DNA from: Bettongia penicillata ogilbyi
Taxonomy: Eukaryota; Chordata; Mammalia; Diprotodontia; Potoroidae
Assembly (NCBI GenBank): GCA_023548195.1
Contig: JAJHZJ010000419.1
Coordinates: 2,416,773 to 2,480,772 of the forward strand
Reading direction: 5' to 3'
DNA length: 64,000 bases
Part shown: in pieces, positions 47,530 through 56,599 of the stretch
Layout: each line of letters begins with the position of its first letter
Position numbering within the stretch: the first letter of the stretch is position 1
Translations under genes and position numbers: made by a program
Notes under the pieces: model-generated
What the model saw: only the letters and a program-made list of their open reading frames with translations
Told to the model about the DNA's origin: nothing
Databases searched by the model: none

Positions 47530-47602
47530 ATAAAATCTTAATTTTGAGGAAGTCATTGTAGAACACCAGAAAAATAAAAGTAAATAAATTAATTCAAAAA
47601 AA

Positions 47603-48352
47603 TTGATGTTTGACACATGCATTGTCAGAGTTAGCTCAGTGTTTGTGAATCTCCAAAGGAATGGATGGGAGAGAAGAGGTATTAGACTGACTACCAAACT
47701 AAAGGTCTACATAGCCATTGTGCTGACCTCATTGTTGTATGCTTGTGAAACATGGACAGCCTACCAACGCCATGCCAGGAAACTGAATTGCTTCCATTTG
47801 AACTGTCTTAGGAAGATTCTGAAGATTACCTGGCAGGATAAGGTACCAGACACTGAGGTCCTTACTTGAACTAAACTGCCAAGCATTCAAACTATGCTTC
47901 ACAGAGTGCAGCTCCAGTGGACTGGCTGCATTGTTTGAATGCAAAATGTACGCTTGCCAAAAAGACTCTTTCATGAAGAACACACATGGGGAAGGCGATC
48001 ACATGGTGGTCAGAGGAGATGATACAAGGACACTCTCAAGGTCTCTCTCAAGAACTTTAGAATTGATTGTGTGATATGGGAGACACTGGCACAGGACCTC
48101 TCAGCATGGCATGCCCAGGTGCTGTACTCTATGAGCAAAGCTGAATTGAAACAGCTCAAAGGAAACATAGGATGTGCAAATATAGAGTATCCACCCCCAA
48201 CATTCACACGGACCATCTGTGCTCAATCTGTGATAGAGCATTCTGATCTTATATTGGTCTGATCAGTCATGGTCAGACACATTGAAACTTGACTTTATCA
48301 TAGTGATATCATTTTGGTCCTCTTTGAAAATGAAGGACAGCAACCAAGCACC
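47603..48352 (+). mobile_element. RTE-like LINE, 3' half (after L1 insertion)
   Basis: Resumes after the L1 with WERRGIRLTTKLKVYIAIVL, LLYACETWTAYQRHARKL, CLRKILKITWQDKVPDTEVL, and downstream frames ending with a Cys/His-type tail region and EGQQ. The 3' end TTTTGGTCCTCTTTGAAAAT then GAAGGACAGCAACC closely resembles the tail of the SINE at 1-158. About 160 codons of RT, including the motif with the A-D-D, are missing relative to the first half. Confidence 0.8.
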
Positions 48353-48516
48353 CAATGAATTGGTTAATTAATTCTGAGGAAAATTTTAGAATTGTAAAAA
48401 AATAGTGACTAAAATGTCTGAACTCTTTGATCCAGAGATTTTCCAACTAGACATATATTTCAAGAAAGTCAATCACGAAAAGCAAGGTCATTATATGCCA
48501 AAACATTTATTATTAA

Positions 48517-48645
48517 CATTCAGTCATTTTAGTTGTATCTGACTCTTTGTGACCCCATGGTGGGGTGGTGGCAATGATACTGGAGTTGCTTGTCATTTTA
48601 TTTTCCAAATCATTTTACAGACGAAGGAACTGAGAAAAAAAGGGG
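48517..48645 (-). mobile_element. MAR1 SINE, 3' part (split by L1)
   Basis: Reads ATTCAGTCATTTTAGTTGTA, GACTCTTTGTGACCCCATGG and CATTTTACAGACGAAGGAAC, then breaks off. Confidence 0.8.
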
Positions 48646-50199
48646 CTAAAACCTAGCCATACTAGGTCTAAAACTATTATAAAACAGCAATCATCAAACC
48701 TATCTGCTACTGGATAAGAAATAGAGTGGTGGATCAGTGGAATAGGTTAGGGACATGAGACACAGTAGTCAATACTACAGTAAACTACTGTTTGATAAAC
48801 CCAAAGACTCTGGCTACAGGCATAAGAACTCACTATTTGACAAAAACTGCTGGGAAAACTGGAAAATGGTATGGCAGAAACTAGGCATAGATCAACATCT
48901 TACACTGTATACCAAGAAAAGGTCAAAATGTGTATATGATTTAGATTTAAAGGGTGATATCATAAGCAAATTAGAAGAACAAGAATTTATGATCAGACAA
49001 GAGATAGAGAACATAATGAAATACAAAATAGATAATTTTGATTATATTAAATGAAAAGTTTTTGCACAAACATGTTAAATTGATGAACCAAGATTAGAAG
49101 GGAAGTAGAAAGATGGTTAACAATTTTTACAGTCAGTGTCTCTGATAAAGGCCTCATTTCTAATATATATAAAAAATACAAAATATTTAGAGTCCAATTT
49201 GTAAGAATATAAGTCAGTCTCCAGTGGATAAATGGTCAAATGATATGAACAGGAAGTTTTCAAATGAAGAAATTAAAAATATCTACAGCTACATGAAAAC
49301 AACTCTAAAAGCACTATTGATTAGAGAAATATAAAATAAAACAACTCTGAGGCATCATCACACCTATCAGATTGGCTAGGATGACAAAAATTGAAAATGT
49401 TGGAGACATAGGAAAATTAGAACACTAATGCATTGTAGGTGGAATTGTGAATTCCTCCAGTCATTCTGGAGAGCAATTTGCAACTATACCAAAAGGGTTA
49501 TAAAACTGCCTTTCATCTAGCAATGCTACTAGTAGGTCCATATCCCTAAGAGAACATACAAAATGGTAAAGGTCCCACATGTACAAAACTATTTATAGCA
49601 TCTCTTTCTGTGGTGGCAAAGATTTGGAAATTGAGGGACTGTCCTTCAATTGGGGAATGGCTAAACAAGTTGTGGTATGTGAATGTAATGAAGTACTATT
49701 GTTCTATAAGAAATGATGAGTAGGCAGATTTCAGGAAAACCTGGAAAAGCTTAAAGGTACTGATGCTGAGTGAAGTGAGTAGAACCAGGAGATCATTGTA
49801 CCCCATAACAGCAACATTTTGCAGTGACCAACTCTGAAAGACTTAGCTCCTCTCAGCAATGAAAGGATCTAAGACAGTTTCAAAGGACTCATGCTGGAAA
49901 ATGCTGTCCACATCCAGAGAAAGAACTATGGAGTCTGAACGTAGATTGAAGCGCATTATTTTTGCTTTTTTTGTTTTTTTCTTTCTCGTGGTTTTTTCCC
50001 TTTCTTATGATTCTCCTTTCACGACGCTACTACTGTTGTGTTGCACAATGTGGAAATATATTTAATGTAATTGTACTTGTATATTCTATATCAGATTGCA
50101 TGCCATCTTGGAAGGGGAAAGAAGAAAAAATATGCAACTCAAAATCCTGTAAAAGGGAATATCAAAAACTTTCTTTGTATGTAATTGGAAAAAAACAAA
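48646..50199 (+). mobile_element. 5'-truncated L1 inserted in MAR1
   Basis: Starts at the ORF2 region equivalent to CTAGCGCTACCAGACC of the 46000 copy and runs through LFDKPKDSGYRHKNSLFDKN (from about 48785) and the C-terminal region near 49370-49760 to a 3'UTR ending in GGAAAAAAACAAATAC near 50199. Frames are broken several times. MAR1 flanks it on both sides. Confidence 0.8.
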
Positions 50200-50338
50200 T
50201 ACTGTTAAGTGGGAGGTAAGGAGTGACTTGGTCAGAGTCACACAGCTAGGAGTTGTCTGAGGATGGCTTTGAACTCGTGAAGATGAGTCTTCCTTTCTAA
50301 GTCCAGTGCTCTCTCCTTTGTCTCACTTAGCTGCCTAT
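50200..50338 (-). mobile_element. MAR1 SINE, 5' part (split by L1)
   Basis: Reads GGTCAGAGTCACACAGCTAG, GATGAGTCTTCCTTTCTAAG and CAGTGCTCTCTCC, ending in a CTTAGCTGCC block; it continues the SINE that stopped at 48645. Confidence 0.8.
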
Positions 50339-50344
50339 AAGTTG

Positions 50345-50462
50345 GCAGAGAAAAGGAGAGAGAAAGAGGAGAGGAAGAGAGAGAGACAGACAGAGAGAGA
50401 AGAGAGAGACCGACAGACAGAGAGAGACAGACAGACAGAGAGAGACAGACAGACACAGACAG
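50345..50462. repeat. (GA)n/(GACA)n simple repeat
   Basis: Purine-rich run of GAGA units passing into ACAG/GACAGACA units. Confidence 0.85.
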
Positions 50463-50514
50463 AGTTATAAACATTTTTGGCCAAGATGTGTTATTATCCA
50501 TTTTTGTTAGGTAA

Positions 50515-50760
50515 GGGGTACAGTGAATAAAATACTATACTTGGTGTCAAGAAGCCTTGCTTTGAAATCTGGCCTGAAATACTAGCTGTGTGACTCTGGT
50601 CAAGTCATTTATCCTGTCTATCTCAGCTTCCTCAAATGTGAAATGGAGATAATAACAGCTTGTACTTCCTAAAATTATTACGAGAATCAAATGAGATAAC
50701 GTTTACAACGATCCTAGCATGGTACCTGGCACATAGTAGGTACTTAATGTCCCTTGACTC
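50515..50760 (+). mobile_element. THER1/MIR SINE
   Basis: Reads TTGGTGTCAAGAAGCCTTGC, TAGCTGTGTGACTCTGGTCA, TCCTCAAATGTGAAATGGAG, GAATCAAATGAGATAACGTT and GGCACATAGTAGGTACTTAA, the sense order with an L2-type tail. Confidence 0.85.
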
Positions 50761-50824
50761 TTTCCTTCCTTAAGCTATTCAGAAAACCATTTGAAATTGG
50801 CATCCAATTTTGAGATTCTGGCAT

Positions 50825-51500
50825 TTTGAATGAAAAAGGCTATCTAGCTTTCTTTGTCAAGGCAAAGAATTGGAAATTACAGGGATGCTCATCAATTGGG
50901 AAACGGCTGAACAAACTGTGATATGTGCATGTGATGGAAGGCTACTGTGCTATAAGAAATGATGAGCTCAATGATCTTAGAGAAACATGGAAGGACTTGG
51001 GCAAAATAATGGAAAATGAAATGAACAAAACCAAGAGAACATTGCATACAGTAATGGCACTATCATTTGAAGAACGGTTTTGAGTGAATGTCATTTTGAC
51101 TACCATACATACCTAAGTTAACCATAAAGGACATATGAAGAAAGACACCATCTGTATCCAGAGAAAGAGCTAACAAATAGAAGAATGTATACAACAATTT
51201 TACATATTTATGTATACATATATATGTATATATACATTTACATATATGCATACATATATGTATGTGCCTATTTGTATTTAATGGTAGTCATCTTTGAGAC
51301 TGGAATGGTAAGAGGAGAAGCAAAAAGGGGGGAAAAGAAATTTACGTAATAATTTTGTTGTGTATTTAAATGGAATAACAAGTTGTACATGGTGAATTTG
51401 TGGTTTCATGAGCAATCATTTTGTTTATTATATACTATGTAATTGAAATGCTTGTTTTATTCTATAAATTTAAAAATAAGTAGATAAATAAAAAAGATTG
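50825..51500 (+). mobile_element. L1 3'-end fragment
   Basis: The text GGCAAAGAATTGGAAATTAC, GGGATGCTCATCAATTGGGA and ACATGGAAGGACTTGGG matches the L1 ORF2 C-terminus; a 3'UTR follows with a (TA/CATA)n tract at about 51205-51262 and an A-rich end near 51500. Confidence 0.75.
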
Positions 51501-51504
51501 TCTC

Positions 51505-52425
51505 TCACTACTGGCAGCTCTAGACTGAGGCAAAGAAATGTGGTGATGGTGGTGATTGATGTTGTTACTGTGGCTAATACAAAAAAACAAAACATATCAA
51601 TTCTTACATTTTATAGTATTCAACTAAGTTATTACTTTCTACAGAGAAGCTATCTTATACCTTTTCATTGTACAACATCACCAAAGATGAGGAAGCAACA
51701 TTTTTTTCTTAGCTAATATTCTTTTCCCTTCTGATCACTTAAAATTCAATCCCAAAGACTTCCAAAATCTGAATAATTGGGAGAGATATGTTAATGTTAA
51801 GTTACTGTATTGTTAAGCTGGGAACATACAAGAGTTTCAACAGCAAAAAGTATATGAAGACTATGTCAAGTTCATGTGTTGTAAATTAAAATTATGAGTC
51901 AATAGAATTGATATATTTCAGTGGAAGCAAATAAAGCTGTTCATGGTAAGATATTCCAGAAGATGATTATATTAATAGGTGGCTGTGCTGTTATAATACA
52001 ATTTAGCTGAAATAAAGTTTCTAGGATGTCTTGCTAATAATTAATGACCTGAGAAAGCAATGAGATTTCAAAGTTTTCACAGTCAAATTCTGATCTTTAA
52101 GTCTTTGGCTTAGCGAGTAGCCACCTCATCCTTACAACAAGGACAGGTGACAGATGGGTCTCTATAGAATGACTGGAAGGGCTCCAAGAAGAAGTCAAAA
52201 ATACAAGCTGAACTAGTAGGGTGTTTTTTTTTTTTTTCAAAATAAACTTGGAAACTATTTACATGTCATTTGTGGGGAAGTGGGGGGGGGGGGTCCAGAA
52301 TAGCTATACCCATAATAAAGAATGTTAAAAAGTCATGAGAAAATACCCCACAAAATCATCCCAGGGTTGCCAAGTCAAAATAAGACCATGTTATTACAAA
52401 AGACAAAAATTGCTATGAATATATG
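51505..52425. other. Unassigned sequence
   Basis: No feature other than a T run at 52222-52237 and a run of 12 G at 52282-52293. Confidence 0.45.
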
Positions 52426-52429
52426 TGCA

Positions 52430-52484
52430 TTATTATATATATAGAATATATCATATATAATATTATATATAATGTTATATATAT

Positions 52485-52559
<75 letters not shown>
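52430..52559. repeat. (TA)n then (GA)34 composite microsatellite
   Basis: TA-rich sequence at 52430-52490 abuts a pure GA tract from 52492 to 52559, 68 bases without interruption. Arg-Glu repeat frames across it are artefacts of the tract. Confidence 0.95.
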
Positions 52560-52561
<2 letters not shown>

Positions 52562-52671
52562 CACAAGAACACTTCAAGAACATTTCCTTGCATTTTGACT
52601 TTGGAATTTCTGGGCATGGCTTGTCCTCTCATTTTCCTATATCCTTGTCTTTTTTTCCCTTTTCCAATCCA

Positions 52672-52738
52672 GTCCAACAAGCACTCATTAAATATTTACA
52701 TTGTTCAAAGCATAGTCCTAGGCCCACATATACTAGGG
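52672..52738 (-). mobile_element. L2 3'-end fragment
   Basis: Short match in reverse: ACAAGCACTCATTAAATATT and CAAAGCATAGTCCTAGGCC. Confidence 0.45.
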
Positions 52739-52739
52739 A

Positions 52740-53755
52740 CTTTTCCTGGAAGGACACACCATTTATATAAATGAGCAAGTACATGAGCAAGAAATTGTTG
52801 ACTGCTTTTTTTAATGGAGGTGACTTACTTTCTGAATTCAGTCTTAGTGAGCTGATTTTGATCACACTTTAAAACTTACATGAACACACACTCAGTTTTC
52901 TGGTGCTTTTCAATGAACTCATCATCTCTTCATAGTGGGATCTCTTTCCCTCTCCCCTATGAGCACCTAAGGCAGTTTGTTAAAGTATTCATTAAGAAAT
53001 CACTTCATAATACATTGTGGATCTCTTAAAAACTCTTCAAAAACCACTTTTCTAATAATGAAGGAGTTGAGAATGTTCTGCCAAACAAAAGGCTATGATT
53101 ATGACTGTGAAGAAGGAAGAGAATGGTGGAGGAGCATCCTTCTTAGAGATCAAAATAGTTGACAAGCTTTGTTGATTGCCTAACTCTCAAGAAATAGTGA
53201 AGGCCCTGAGGATATTCTTATTCCAGAAAGCGTAATAATTTTCTTAGCCTATAACATTGGAACTTCATTTCATATTCCTTCTATGAGCTCCCATTCCACT
53301 ATCCATATTGTTAAGTGCCATTGTTAACATCATTAAATTTCTTCTCATAAAAAGATTAGGCAACACTTTAAGCTTTGTTTTGTCAGTTTTCTCCTTCTTC
53401 TAGCCATATTTGGTCATGCAGAAAGGGAAAAACTTTCTTTCCAACTTCTTATTCCTAGGGCCAGCAGAGCCAATGATCCAGGTACTTAATAAAACATAAT
53501 CTTTGAACAGAACTAGTTTCTGTGTTTATCCTGTAAAAGAGGATGTGCACTTGGTCAGGGTAGATGTTGAATCTACTCCCTTGTCCTGTCCTTCATCCAT
53601 GAGTGGAATGTGCTTTTGATTAATGGCTTGGAAACAGGGGGAAAAAGCAAACTCTACCTACTGTATGATTCTAAAAGCTTGCTAAATTTTTATTGTGAGA
53701 AGTTAGGGAAGAAAGAAATTTAAAACAGAGAAGGGGGTAGATTGAATAGTTCAAA
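52740..53755. other. Unassigned sequence
   Basis: No gene or nameable repeat seen. Confidence 0.45.
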
Positions 53756-53761
53756 AGTAAA

Positions 53762-53940
53762 GGGATATAGTATAATTTATAAGAGAACTAGACAGCTGTG
53801 TTCAAATGACACTTCGGGTATCTGTGTGGCCCTACTCAAGAAACTTTACATCTGTATGTCTCAGTTTCATCCTCCATAAAATAAGTAGGTTGTAGTCAAT
53901 GACCTCCAAAGTCACTTCCAGCTCTGAATATATGACTGTG
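53762..53940 (+). mobile_element. Ther-2/MIR3 SINE
   Basis: Reads CTGTGTGGCCCTACTCAAGA, GTCTCAGTTTCATCCTCCAT, and an L3-type tail TCACTTCCAGCTCTGAATAT. Confidence 0.75.
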
Positions 53941-54139
53941 CATTACATGTGCACTGCTGTAATGGTTTATGTACATTCCTAAGTGAAACGTCCCATGTTT
54001 GATTCCTTCCCTGAGAAATATCTTATCATTTTATCTTTGATCCTCCTAAGAGGAAATATCCTCTATATGAAAGGAAATCTATTAAATATGTATAGCAGTT
54101 TCTTGTGTTTCAAATGACTTTTTATTCTGTTAATTTTTT

Positions 54140-54190
54140 AGTATAATATATACATATATATGCATAATACATATGTGTGTATGTGTATGC
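54140..54190. repeat. (TA/TG) simple repeat
   Basis: TATACATATATATGCATA followed by TGTGTGTATGTGTATG-like units. Confidence 0.7.
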
Positions 54191-54194
54191 TTAG

Positions 54195-54345
54195 TATAAT
54201 TATTTCCAGATAATTTTACAGAGAAGGAAACAGAGGCCCAGGAGATAAAATGACTTGTCCAAGGATACACAAGCAGAAAACGGCAAAAGTAAGAACCTAG
54301 TTCCTTGACCTGACTCCAACTTCAGTGGTCATTCTATTATAGTGA
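54195..54345 (-). mobile_element. MIR SINE fragment
   Basis: Reversed order: GATAATTTTACAGAGAAGGA, GATAAAATGACTTGTCCAAG, GAACCTAGTTCCTTGACCTG. Confidence 0.7.
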
Positions 54346-54349
54346 CATA

Positions 54350-55680
54350 ACATAAGCAAATATTAGTGGTGAATAGACCTGCCCTAAAAGTTCATAGATA
54401 CCAATGTAACAAATTCTAGTTGTCTATATCAGTAAGTAATTCCAGCCATTAGTAATTTCTTGTGATAAAAATAGAACTCTGAAAAAATATAATTGGTGAT
54501 CCCTGTCCCCTAGAGCTAATTAGTTCTAAAGTGCTCAAAGCAATTGACTTGCTATTTGTAATATACTATGTGCCTGATCCATATAGCTCTTTAATACTTT
54601 TTGTTAGCTGCAGCACACAAAAATATTTGAGAAACAGGGAAAGGGGGAAGAGGAGAGACTGAAAGGGAGAGAGACCAGGGGGAGAGAGTGAATATTTATT
54701 TTTTTAATTTATTGAAATTGCCCAAATACCAGTAATGTTTTAAGTATGAGATGGGAAAAAAAGAATTCTAAAATATCAAAGAAAGGTCCAGCCCAAGACA
54801 GTTTAATGAGAACAAGACTGCATAGCAAATTTGCCAGATACTTTGGATCCAATATTGGATCCACCATGCATCTAATAAGCATCTTTAATTCTCAACATTA
54901 TTTAAGTTGTTTCCATGGTGATTATTCATTTCTTTATCAAGAACAAAAAAGGTACCTATGGATACCTTTCTGAAACTAGTTGTGTCTCTGTATAGTATAT
55001 TTTATAAAGAGACATACCCTTCTCCAAACATAAAATACATGAGGCCAAAGCCCCAAATCTTTTGTTTTTAATGGAAAGAATGCTGGAAAATACAGGAGAA
55101 AAAAAAATCAATTACTTAGTCTTTTATTTGCATAATAGTCAACTTATCTGAAAACACAAGTACAACAGCTAATGCCAGCTGAACTATGTCAAACTGAAGA
55201 ATTGCATGAAGCCTATGGTTTTAAGTGGCAAGCCCAAATACAGTTGATATTGAATTAATGAGTTAAATAGAAAACAAGAATGTTATCTGGAGCAACTCAT
55301 TTGGATTTGGTTTTATATCCATACACATATAAACAACCTCAATGGAGTCATGCAGCTGCACTTTCAGAGAATACGTATTCATTTTGCTTGATCCTTCACC
55401 ATTTCTAAGTCAATTTAGCTCTAAATAACTGTATAGTGTCAGAGATACTGTAAACATATGGAAGTCATCACAGAACTCAAAGGTTACTCAATATGAAAGG
55501 AAAGGTAACAGAGCTGTGGGGGTAGAAAGTTACCATCTGTTGCCAACAACCTTGACCAAGGAACCAGCCTCTCTTCCAACATAGGCCTATCTGTGGCCAA
55601 AAGGGAAGAGAAAGGAATACAGGACTTCTTGAGCAGTGTTGCAGGATGGTATTTTATATTGCTTTTTAAGAAAGTGTTGT
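54350..55680. other. Unassigned sequence
   Basis: No feature I can name. A purine-rich patch lies at 54630-54690. Confidence 0.45.
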
Positions 55681-55776
55681 CTTAAAGTGTAGTGGACGGC
55701 CCGCGTCCCTACATGACTCAGTGATGTGATTGAAAAAAAAGAGTCACAGGAGGTGGGAAAAGATAGACCAGTTCCG

Positions 55777-55782
55777 TTTATT
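55777..55782 (-). terminator. Polyadenylation signal of the solo LTR
   Basis: AATAAA on the - strand, only 16 bases after the TATA box, so it would lie before or at the transcription start, implying a very short R region. Confidence 0.6.
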
Positions 55783-55798
55783 GATCTGAGGGTTAGGG

Positions 55799-55806
55799 TA
55801 TATATA
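55799..55806 (-). promoter_or_regulatory. TATA box of the solo LTR
   Basis: TATATATA, read on the - strand within CTTGTCTATATATACCC. Transcription would start roughly 25-30 bases on, near 55770. Confidence 0.6.
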
Positions 55807-56104
55807 GACAAGGTACTGCAAGTCTACGTGACATTCTGCTTGTCTCCTGCCCCAATGATTAAATCAGTCAGGGTGATTAAATCAGTCTTTAATCAGACTA
55901 TGAGCCTAGGGGCATCTATTTTACATATCCCTTGTTTTCTGTAATTCTCTTGTCTCACAGAGACAACGACATCTGGGGTGGGGGATGGGCATGGAGAGCC
56001 ATTCCGGATGATAATGAGCACACAAGTCTCCAAGAACAGTTTCCCCGAAGGTCTATCCTGATCTTGTCAACCGCACTCTACCCTGGCCCTCAACATTAAA
56101 GGAA

Positions 56105-56595
56105 ACAGAGAAACCTTACCGGAACTTTATTGTAGTAGCACAGGATGGCCACATGAATCTAATGTTCCTGGTTGACTGTTCTGATGTCTCTGTATTTTAA
56201 TATCTTGTGTTCTTTATGTCTCTGAGAAAGTTTTAAGTGCCAGGCTATGCTGCTACAGTACTGGAAGTCTTGGAAGCAGGGCATATGCATGATTTTATGG
56301 GTGATAAATCTGCACTGTAAGGTAAGAGTCACTTGCAATCTTGAGCCCACCTAAGTTTTTGAATTTTTTAGATGTTTCTTAAAATGTGGTGGATACATGC
56401 TTTACTAAACATAAAATTTGTTTTTGTAGGACATCCTCTCCCAAAGCACTGAGAAAGAAAGAAGATGTGAAGAAAATATACCGAAACATAAGTATCTCAA
56501 AGATTGCTAGCATGGACAATTTAATTTTGGAAGGATAATTGAGGTTGGATGACTGAAACATTCTCTCATGTTTTTTCCACTTAATAGTATTTATC
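56105..56595. other. Unassigned sequence
   Basis: Nothing nameable seen. Confidence 0.45.
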
Positions 56596-56599
56596 TTTT

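Larger units (their letters stand above)
44762..47592 (+). mobile_element. 5'-truncated L1, least decayed copy
   Basis: This copy starts in ORF2 before the RT core ([18 protein letters not shown]) and keeps one reading frame to 47215, then a 3'UTR to about 47592. Two in-frame TGA codons break it, at 45041-45043 and 46772-46774; I saw no frameshift. It lies inside an RTE-like LINE. Flanks TCAAAATTGAT (44751-44761) and TCAAAAAAATTGAT (from about 47593) look like the target duplication, allowing for A-run length. The insertion is 5'-truncated by more than half and so cannot move alone. Confidence 0.9.
55688..56096 (-). mobile_element. Solo endogenous-retrovirus LTR (409 bp)
   Basis: The block starts TGTAGTGGACGG and ends CCCTCAACA on the + strand, so in its own (-) orientation it runs TGTTGAGGG to CCACTACA, the TG/CA ends of an LTR. 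A TATA box lies at 55799-55806 and AATAAA at 55777-55782, both read on the - strand, which fixes the orientation. The direct repeat TGATTAAATCAGTC at 55856-55869 and 55874-55887 lies in the U3 part. About nine CpGs remain, far above the surroundings. No internal viral genes flank it, so it is a solo LTR. A 6-bp duplication favours a class II (ERVK-like) origin; the class is inferred. Confidence 0.82.
55682..56102. repeat. 6-bp target-site duplication TTAAAG around solo LTR
   Basis: TTAAAG at 55682-55687 and at 56097-56102 directly border the LTR and are identical. Confidence 0.8.

Noticed and set aside
52375..52774. Overlapping open frames of about 100 codons with Arg-Glu or Ser-Leu runs
   Set aside because: They are translations of the (GA)n microsatellite and have no other support.
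55682..56102. A complete provirus around the LTR
   Set aside because: The target duplication abuts both ends of a single 409-bp unit and no second LTR or viral coding region is present within the window.
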